Of a stretch of DNA of 64,000 nucleotides, positions 56,984-64,000 are shown piece after piece. Positions within the stretch are counted from its first letter, which is position 1, and every line of letters starts with the position of its first letter. The translations under genes and the position numbers were made by a program. The notes under the pieces were generated by a model that had not been told where the DNA came from, made no database searches, and was given only the letters and a program-made list of their open reading frames with translations. The stretch comes from Rapana venosa (taxonomy: Eukaryota; Mollusca; Gastropoda; Neogastropoda; Muricidae), in assembly GCA_028751875.1 (NCBI GenBank), contig CM054151.1, positions 44,752,299 through 44,816,298 on the forward strand, in the 5' to 3' direction.

Positions 56984-59900
56984 CAATTTGAAAAAAAATA
57001 GACATGAGCCTGATGTCAGTTTTTCCTGCTTGCAAAAATTTCCCTTGCTTATATTATCATAATTATGGCATTCCTCCATTGATTTTGGTTTCCTCCAGCT
57101 CACTTTATGCATACCACACATACCACTTACCAGTTATCAGAATTGAAGTCATTTATTGAAATTGTTATTTTGTCCTTCTGGCTTCTCTCTCTCGGTCTCT
57201 GTCTGCCTGTCTCAGTGTCTGCCCTGTGTCTGTCTGTTCATCTGTCTGTTTCTCTCAGAATCTCTCTCTGTCTCTGTTTCTGTCTGTCTGTCTCTGTCTC
57301 TGTCTCTCTCTGTCTCTCTCTCTCTCTCACACACACTCTCAGCAAGGAAAAAAATACAACTCAGCAAGGTGATGTTAAATAATTAATTAATTGTATAAAA
57401 ATAATTGTGAACAGTGATTTCAAAACATCAGTCATCATGAGTAAAATGTGTTACTATAGAATAGATTGTGTACGTGTATATATATGTATATTATTGTTAA
57501 CTTTTTAACTGCCAAGTGCAAATGCACCCTATAATATATCATTATATGGGGAATAAAATTGTTATGTACCAACTACCACTTGCTATGCTCATGTCCTTGT
57601 TACTCAGAAATTACTATCTGAATGATCCTGATATTCTACCCAATAACAGTATAAATTGCTTTCAGGTTTAAGCTCAAAGTGGTTAGTTTAAAAAATAGAT
57701 GAACATTTATATAACACTTTCTTGAAAATACACTTTCTTCATTATGACTGTCATCCTGAGTACCCCCTACATCAATAGCGTCACACACAAGTCAAGGCAA
57801 AATCTCTTTTTTTGATATGTTTTACTATCTCCTGAATCATACACGATCGCTTTCATCACTATAACTGTAAGGGTTATCTCATTTTATTTGCCACTTCTTC
57901 AGCTGTGTTAAGTCATTGTACATTCATTTTTTATTTTATTTTGTTCTTTTATATCGAAGATAATGGAATAAGCACTCATGTGCTTTTTTACATCCAATCC
58001 GTGTGTATGCGGTTTTGTAAATTTTGTCATCTGTTCCCACCGGCACACAATGGCTTACTCTTTCAAAAAGTGGAACAGGATTTAACGTGTGCACAAGATG
58101 TTCTGCGTGCGTTTGCACACGGGGCCTTGGTTTATAGTCTCATCCGAAGGAGAAGAGTCAGCCATTTTAAACAAAGAACAGTCCAAGCAGTCTTGAAAGC
58201 AAAATAATACAAAATATGAGCTATCAAACTATCGGTTTTGTCATGTTTTGGCAGCTGAATGTTGCCAAGCAACAGGAGAGTGATCTCCACTAATTTTGGA
58301 GTTCTTTCCCTTTAATTGTAGTCATGGAAGCTGGCTTGTTTACTTCGGTTCAAAACCCCGGAAATTTTCCGGGTTGTTTGTGTGTAGAGTGCACATTTAC
58401 TTAGTCCCAGAAAATTTCCAGGGTGGGGCAGTCAAGCAATTAAATGATACTTTTTCATGAATAAGTGTGTGTGTGTGTGTGAGTGAGTGAGTGCACGTAC
58501 GTTCATCTATGGAATATCCATGAATGTGTGCTTGCTTAAGTATGATATATATTTTACCTTATTAAATGACTACTAGTATTTATACTAAAGTGAAGTAATA
58601 TTTCATCATGTAGATGGGTATTTTTGTTTGACAGGCATCCAGACAAAAACAAAGCACCAGAGGCTACTGACAGATTCACCAAGATCAATGAAGCCTATGA
58701 GGTATGTCAGATCAGCTTCATCCAGTGACATACTGTGTTATCTTTACTTTACTCCTTGAGGAGTCCTTTGGGGGTGGCACAGTCTACAGGTAGTTTTTAG
58801 GTGATGTCAAGATTACGAGCTAGTTTAACCTGATAGAACCCACTCTTTTCCAGGGGGCAGGATGCATGCTAGGTATGCGCATGTCTGTTCTTTGGAAAGG
58901 AGTGGGCTCACTCAGGTTCAACTAGCGTATAAGACATTGCCAGTAGTTCAGTCAAATAACTATTGGTATTGCAGTCTTTGAAGTATTTCACTGTTAAGTT
59001 CTAAATACGATGCCATAAATCAATCTGAAATATCAATCTGTCTTGTAAAGTCGTATTATTTAAAGATTTTTTATTTTGCAAAATTTAGCTCTATTGAAAA
59101 CACCACTACTACCACCACCACCACCATCATAACTGTATTAGTATGTCTGATTCATTTATTTGTCAGCTATCTGTCTATTACCATTATTATGCTTTAGATA
59201 ACAATAATAACATGTTTCAAATTTCCATGTTGTAGCACTCATGATGCATCACATTCTCATTCTTCTGCTTTTGCTGCATTCCATGGTCACCCCAGACGCT
59301 GAGTGATGACCAGAAGAGGAGGGACTACGACAACTTTGGCTACACCACTGCCCAGGAGAGACCCCAGAGACAGCAGCCTGACTTTGGCTTTCCATTTGGT
59401 GACTTTTTCGGTGGCCAGGGCTTCAGTTTTGGGGGGTTTGGAGGCTTCGGCAAGCAAGCAGAGTCTGTGATTGATAAACATATGACTACTCTCAGGTGAG
59501 ATTCAGACTTCAGATTTATAATACTATAATGTATGCATTCAAAATCCCTGCTTATATTGTTTTGATAATATCACATTTTACCATTTTATCTACACTGTAT
59601 ATTGTTTTGGAGGTCATCGTCGGACACGACGAACAAACATACTACATACATATGACATTCTGCAAAAAAATGTGTAATGGATAGCAGAAAGTACTGATTC
59701 AGAGATTGCAGACTTGTATGAAAGATATTTCAGCAACTCGAGTATTGATTGGCAAACCTTGATCCAGTTCTCTCTTCATTTTTTTTTTTGGGGGGGTGGG
59801 GGTGTTTGCTCATGAATTTCAGTGTTTGCTAAGTTATTATAGTGTGCAAAGTGCACAATATAACACATACACTATAACTACTATATATTTGTTTTTGCTT

Positions 59901-62900
59901 TGGGAATTTTTATTGATGCATGTATACAGATTTGTGTGTGGGCATGACAAGGACTGTTAATTTTATTGTGTTTGCTTCCACAGAAATTTTGAAACAAATC
60001 TTCAGCCAGAGAGTCACCATCGGCCTTGTTTCCTGTATGCCTTTGGCAACTTCTGCTTCAACTGTATGCGTATGGAGCACATTGTGGAGAAATTCTTCGA
60101 GGAGCTGGAGAATGTTGGTGAGTGCTGTAGTATATTGGGCTTTTGAGTGCTGAAATTTAGGTTACTACTGGTCTATTCTGTTGTGAGTGCTAAAATGTAG
60201 GCTATTTTTTATTTCCAAAGTCGGATGTGCTAGGCCTGACTTGTCAGGCGCTTAACGGTAGTGCTTTGCCTTTTTGCTCGAATATAACACAGAGCAATAC
60301 TACAAACGCCAATAGTTGCTGTCTGAGTGTTTGATGAAGAAGTGCTGATTTATGGTACTGTGATGTAGCAGGACAGTTTAGACTTTCACCTGCCTATTAA
60401 CCACTAGACTGCCCCACCCCAGAAATTTTCCAGGGCAAAATGTGCACGCTATACGCCTACAACCCGGAAAATTTCCGGGGTGTCAAACCGAAGTAAACAA
60501 GCCAGCTTCCTTGACTACAGTTAAAGGGAAAGAACTCCAGAGCTAGTGGAGTTCACTCTTCTTTTGCTTGGCAACATCCAGCTGCAAAAACCGTTGCAAA
60601 AACGATCGTTTTTTAGCTCGTTTTTTGTGTTTTTATGCATGACTGCTTGGGCAGTTCTTGTTCAAAATGGCTGACGCTTCTTGTTGAAGGTATCAATAAC
60701 TTTACGCAGCTGAAAAAGTGGCAAATAAAACTTAAGATTAACCTGACAGTGATGAAAATGATTGTGTATGAATCAGGAGATAGTGCATTTAAAAACAATT
60801 GAATGAGATTTGGCCTGGACTTATGTTTGACGTTATTGAGATGGGGGGTGCTCAGAATGACAGTGGTGATGAAGAAAGTATTTTTTGTCAATTTTTTACA
60901 TTTTCAATATATTTTCACAGTGAAATATCATGCTAACTAATTTGAGCTTGCCTCGAAGCAATCTACGATATATACACTGTCTTGGGTAGACTATCAGGAT
61001 TGTTCATGTAGTAATTTCTGAGTAAGAGGGATATGAACATAGCAAGTGGTACATAAGAATTTTATTCCCCGGCATATAGGGTGCACTTGCACTGGGCAGT
61101 TAAAAGGTTAAGTAAACCATGAGGTTCTAGGTTTGATTCCCAGGCTTGCCATTTCTTGCCACTTTGATAGGAAAGTCAAGCTGAATGTATAGTGGTTAAT
61201 AATTTATTCATTATCATTATTTTTTAAGATTTTAGCATGATTTGTCACTATCGTTATTGTGGATGGTTTTTGCTGTATCGATTAGTCAACATTTTTGTTG
61301 ATTGTCATCACTGTTATTGGTGATGGTTTTTGTTGTATTGATTAGTTATCATCATTACTGGTGATGGCGTTTGCTGTATTGATTAGTTATCATCATTATT
61401 GGTGATGGCGTTTGCTGTATTGATTAGCTATTATCATTATTGGTGATGGTTTTTGCTATGATGATTAGTCAATATCGTGATTGTCAAAATCACACCCATA
61501 ACATCATTAAGTGCTGTTCCCACAACAGGTCTGTGCATAGCGACAATCCACATCCACCGAAACCCAGACCTGGCCAGCCACTTACGCATCTACAATGTGC
61601 CAGGTCTGATGGGCATGGTGAACGGGCGGGTGTCCCACCTCAAGTCAGACATCATCAGTCTTCAGGGCCTGCGGGAGTTTGTGCGGCAGCTTTTCCCTAA
61701 GAACACTCTGATGAGGGTGAGGTGTACAAGGGTTTTGTGTGACTTTTTGACTCCACCTGTCTTTCACTTTCTTGGGGAGTTGTTGGATCGGCATCCTGGA
61801 TTTTTCAGGCAGTGTGTAGTGGGCAAGTTTAACCTGGCCGAATCCATTTTTTTCTCCAGGTAGCAGGATGGATGTACAAGCCATTATTTGCATGCTTCAG
61901 TTTTGCTGGAATGATGATGGTGTTTCTTTGGGTGTGCAAGAGAATTTGCTTGTGCTTGCGCATCATACCTTATTCTAAGGACTCGCAGGGGAATGGAATT
62001 AGTACCAATGTTTACTCCAGGGGGAAAAAAAATTCCCTCCAAGCAGACACCTCAGAAGAAGCTGGAACCCACACCCTTAGTTACTGTGGGATAATGAGTA
62101 CAATATTCTGACCCTTGCATGACAGTGGGTAAGGGTGTACCAGGAGCTTTGTGTGACCGCTGTGTTTCAACTTGTTATGGGCAAAGGAGTTTGTTTGACA
62201 GCTTATCCTGGAAGTTGGGATGCAGCTACCTTAATGGCGGGCAAAAAAAGTTGCACACGCAAACCCCTCACAATTGGTGATTCTCAGAGCTCTAGCCGAG
62301 GACCGAGAAAAATAAATGTTTGTCTTATATAAATATATTTTTAAAATGTTCACAGGTCTGATGGCATCGCTGTTAATAAATCCAAAGTGTGATATATCAT
62401 CATTTTGGTATGTTAGGAGTTTCTGTGATATCTTTGTTTGTGTGTTGTTTATATTTTGTAATGGATGTGACAAATAATAAGTTTGTGTACTTGGTCAGGT
62501 GAAGGACAGTGATGTGGACAGTTTTCTGGAAGGCTGGCGAAACAACCAGATGACGGCCATTTTCTTCACCCCGCGACTGGAGCCCTCGGCCCGATTCATG
62601 GCCCCTGCCTTCTACCACCGTGACCGCATTGCCTTTGCCTTTGTCAGCACCTCCATGGATGAGGCCCAGGAAACCATGCGCCGCTTCAACATCAACAAGC
62701 GCAGAGAAACCTTCCTCATGTTCAACGAGGAAACGTCATCTCCCGTAGCCACCGTCAGCGTGAGTAGGGCGGAGGTGTGGGGAGGAATGGTGGCAGCTGT
62801 GCTAGTTGTGTGCTTGTTGGACGCTGTAGCTGAGTGGTTAAGACCGTTTGACTTCAGTCCCATGGGTTCATGAAGTCGTGGGTTCGAATTTCGGCAGCTT

Positions 62901-63199
62901 GTGGTGAATAACGGGTGGGAATTTTCATGATCTCCCAGGTCAACTTCAAGTGCAGACCTGCTAGCGCCTAATTCCCTTTGTGTATATATACACATACAGA
63001 AGATAAAACATGCAGGTTAAAGATCCTGTAATTCATTTCAGTGTTTGATGGGTTATGGAAACACGTACATACCCAGCATACATCCCCAAAGTCAGAATGC
63101 GGCTACCTTCATGGTGGGCAAAAATGGTTTGCAGACACAAAATCTCACCATTGGTGAACCTTGGAGCTCTAGCCAAGGAACTTTCTTTCTTTCTTTTTT

Positions 63200-63230
<31 letters not shown>

Positions 63231-63487
63231 AAACCCATCCAAAGGCCAAGCGTGTAGTTTTGTTTCTCACCATTGTACTTAAGCTATCCACTGGAGTGAA
63301 AAGCCTGCTGCACATAAGAAAATAAAGGAAGGTTGTGATGGTGTGTGTGGGAACAGATGCAGCAGCTGTCACGTAGCACACTGGAGGAGGTGATCACCTC
63401 CAATCGATTCCTGCAGCTGCCCCGACTGTCCTCCCAGAGCTTCTTTGATGAGCTCTGCCCCAGAGAACCCAAGATCAAGCGTCGGAA
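55948..63487 (+). CDS. DNAJC16: DNAJC16 (ERdj8-like), seven 5' exons, 3' part beyond window
   Basis: Exons: 55948-56102, 58635-58701, 59296-59495, 59984-60117, 61529-61716, 62499-62759, 63357-63487. All introns are GT-AG and phases agree, giving 1136 coding bases (378 complete codons). Residues 1-23 are a signal peptide (LIICLFLFSTVSS core). A J domain follows (about 24-90), with HPD at 53-55 and a Gly/Phe-rich stretch near 105-128. A thioredoxin-like domain has a CFNC (CxxC) site at 165-168. Human DNAJC16 is 782 residues, so about half is seen. Later regions (VNGRVSHLK, SFLEGWRNNQ, FFDELCP) match the family. The family sits in the ER membrane as an HSP70 co-chaperone and has been linked to autophagosome size. 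The next ATG, at 55960, would lose four residues. Confidence 0.93.
56370..57000. repeat. Microsatellites in DNAJC16 intron 1
   Basis: (CA)n at 56385-56515, C runs at about 56546-56559 and 56884-56904, a T run at 56793-56812 and (CA)n at 56905-56980. Confidence 0.93.
57497..58443 (+). mobile_element. piggyBac-like MITE 1 (intron 1), TTAA-flanked
   Basis: TTAA at 57497-57500 and 58440-58443 bounds 939 bases. The left end is ctttttaactgccaagtgca, the right end (reverse) ttgcttgactgcccc. ACTGCC is shared between the ends. Its sequence is the reverse complement of 60401-61107, apart from a SINE nested at about 57925-58155 that accounts for the extra 232 bases. No transposase is encoded. TTAA targets point to the piggyBac superfamily. 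Confidence 0.85.
57925..58155 (-). mobile_element. SINE nested in MITE 1, minus strand, head missing
   Basis: The reverse complement runs from cggatgagactataaacc through gcacacgttaaatcctgttc to tccattatcttcgatataaa. It is absent from MITE 2, which gives the empty site. Confidence 0.85.
58635..58701 (+). CDS. DNAJC16: DNAJC16 exon 2
   Basis: 67 bases: HPDKNKAPEATDRFTKINEAYE, with the HPD catalytic loop and J-domain helix III. Acceptor ttgacag, donor gtatgt. Confidence 0.93.
58819..58926. repeat. Imperfect inverted repeat in intron 2
   Basis: Arms 58819-58852 and 58893-58926 (34 bases, a few mismatches) around a 40-base loop with ggatgcatgctaggtatgcg. Part of the arm (agtttaacctg) recurs at 61827-61840 in intron 5, so it is probably a small dispersed element. 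Confidence 0.7.
59296..59495 (+). CDS. DNAJC16: DNAJC16 exon 3
   Basis: J-domain end (TLSDDQKRRDYDNFG), then a Gln- and Gly/Phe-rich linker (FGFPFGDFFGGQGFSFGGFG). Acceptor accccag, donor gtgaga. Confidence 0.93.
59984..60117 (+). CDS. DNAJC16: DNAJC16 exon 4 (CxxC exon)
   Basis: Encodes RPCFLYAFGNFCFNCMRMEH, aligning with the thioredoxin-like active site of the family, then FFEELENVG. Acceptor ttccacag, donor gtgagt. Confidence 0.92.
60200..60345 (+). repeat. Dispersed repeat in intron 4
   Basis: gacttgtcaggcgcttaacg, gcctttttgctcgaatataa and gttgctgtctgagtgtttga match 15750-15835 and 18640-18745. Confidence 0.75.
60397..61111 (-). mobile_element. piggyBac-like MITE 2 (intron 4), TTAA-flanked
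   Basis: TTAA at 60397-60400 and 61108-61111 bounds 707 bases. The ends read ccactagactgcccc and, reversed, ccttttaactgccca: 10 of the first 14 positions match. Subterminal palindromic ccggaaaatttccgg is shared with MITE 1. Orientation is opposite to MITE 1. Confidence 0.87.
61245..61480 (+). repeat. Minisatellite of about 42 bases in intron 4
   Basis: About five units of the type attggtgatggcgtttgctg + tattgattagttatcatcat. The middle units are nearly identical and the outer ones degraded. Confidence 0.85.
61529..61716 (+). CDS. DNAJC16: DNAJC16 exon 5
   Basis: Encodes LCIATIHIHRNPDLASHLRI, then VPGLMGMVNGRVSHLK and REFVRQLFPKN. This is the second half of the thioredoxin fold, with VPG in the cis-Pro region. 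Acceptor caacag, donor gtgagg. Confidence 0.92.
61800..62335 (+). mobile_element. SINE and inverted-repeat debris in intron 5
   Basis: 61822-61870 shares agtttaacctgg and a tccaggtagcaggatg-type part with 58819-58926. 62218-62310 is the second SINE 3' module (cagctaccttaatggcgggc, agctctagccgaggac). No tRNA head is visible. Confidence 0.65.
62499..62759 (+). CDS. DNAJC16: DNAJC16 exon 6
   Basis: 87 codons, VKDSDVDSFLEGWRNNQ to SSPVATVS, the second thioredoxin-like region of the family. Acceptor tggtcag, donor gtgagt. Confidence 0.92.
62815..63232 (+). mobile_element. tRNA-derived SINE, full length, in intron 6
   Basis: A box (tagctgagtggttaagacc) and B box (gggttcgaattt), then a body with caacttcaagtgcagacctg, taattccctttgtgta and gttaaagatcctgtaattc. 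The second 3' module follows (atccccaaagtcagaatgcg, accattggtgaaccttgg, ctctagccaaggaac), with a TTTC-repeat tail at 63182-63231. Minus copies are at 52905 and 54310. Confidence 0.88.
63357..63487 (+). CDS. DNAJC16: DNAJC16 exon 7
   Basis: Encodes MQQLSRSTLEEVITSNRFLQ then SSQSFFDELCPREPKIKRR. Donor gtgagt follows at 63488. Further exons lie beyond 64000. Confidence 0.9.
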
Positions 63488-63609
63488 GTGAGTACTAACT
63501 ACTGTCCATGTGGTGTTATGTTAGGGGCTGAATTGCCTTGGGGTTACAATTTCAGATGTCCTGTTTAACAGTGACTGAAGAATCAGTTCAAGTCTTCATT
63601 GAGTTGTCT

Positions 63610-63800
63610 GTTTTAAGGGTTTTTGCCCCCTCTTGATTCAGTGTTGGTTTCAACTCTATTCCCTACAAATACTTCGGATGAGACCATAATCTGAGATTTC
63701 CTTTATGAAAGCAGGAATAATATCTTGCACACAGGTTGAAAACCATCCATGTTTTGTAGAAGGGAAGGCCTGCTTTGACAGTTAGGTTTGATGGCATGAA
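63610..63800 (+). mobile_element. Degenerate SINE body in intron 7
   Basis: cttcggatgagaccataatc, atatcttgcacacaggttg and gggaaggcctgctttgaca follow the order of the body at 14450-14580 with many changes. Confidence 0.6.
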
Positions 63801-64000
63801 TACATCCAGTGTAATGATGATGATGGTTGTGTGTCTGTGTTGTGTTGAGAAATGTGTGTGTCTCCAACTTGGAGAAGGACAAACATTCAAAGGTTCAACA
63901 TACCCCAGACATACTGTTTGAAAACTTCTGTGCAAAGCCTTGATGAATCCTCAGGGAATTAAAGGAACCCTGGACATACTGCTTGAAAAATTATGTGCAA

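Noticed and set aside
61645..61893. Minus-strand open frames over DNAJC16 exons 5 to 7
   Set aside because: They are antisense shadows of exons whose plus-strand translation matches DNAJC16.

Overview
This is animal nuclear DNA, not bacterial: split genes with GT-AG introns, very dense microsatellites, several clades of non-LTR retrotransposon (LINE) and many tRNA-derived SINEs. The SINE types, the snail-like repeat style and a mollusc-like orphan GPCR suggest a marine gastropod or another lophotrochozoan. That assignment is inference. A run of 500 N at 8501-9000 is a scaffold gap, and sequence beside it looks error-prone.

Only two host loci are supported. (1) DNAJC16 (ER-resident J-domain/thioredoxin-like protein) on + from 55948. 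Seven exons are resolved up to 63487 and the 3' half lies beyond the window. Its exons carry a signal peptide, an HPD motif split by intron 1, a CxxC site and the post-thioredoxin region. A CCAAT/ETS-type promoter sits just upstream. (2) A class A (rhodopsin-like) GPCR with a very long Ser/Thr/Asn-rich N-terminal region at about 29978-32571 (+). It is broken by three frameshifts and one stop, so it is a pseudogene or a poorly polished gene.

The rest is layered repeats. 1-1.9 kb: decayed LINE on -. 2.7-7.6 kb: first copy of a segmental repeat (LINE RT, GT block, TTC array, block B). 9-13.6 kb: GT/CA/GA arrays. 13.8-19.5 kb: a recent 2.87-kb tandem duplication bounded by (CT)n. 21.1-22.0 kb: an intact poly(A) retroposon with 15-bp target duplications. 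23.2-25.4 kb: an RNase H-type LINE with its RT core deleted. 26.3-27.1 kb: a SINE, a 236-bp palindrome and a tRNA/5S-like chimeric SINE. 33.8-42.2 kb: second copy of the segmental repeat, swollen by a 3.4-kb TTC/GAA array. 42.2-43.4 kb: a CR1/L2-like LINE embedded in TTC. 43.7-49.7 kb: third partial copy, interrupted by two LINE 3' fragments and by a near full-length RTE element with a 9-bp target duplication. 49.7-55.8 kb: SINE and RTE debris. The introns of DNAJC16 hold two TTAA-flanked piggyBac-like MITEs in opposite orientation, one with a SINE nested inside it.

The strongest leads are: a LINE family whose six 3' fragments here all sit inside (CT)n tracts and end in short tandem tails; a 51-bp piece of the GPCR coding sequence copied into a LINE remnant 1.1 kb downstream; and the three paralogous segments, which serve as mutual empty sites for dating insertions.
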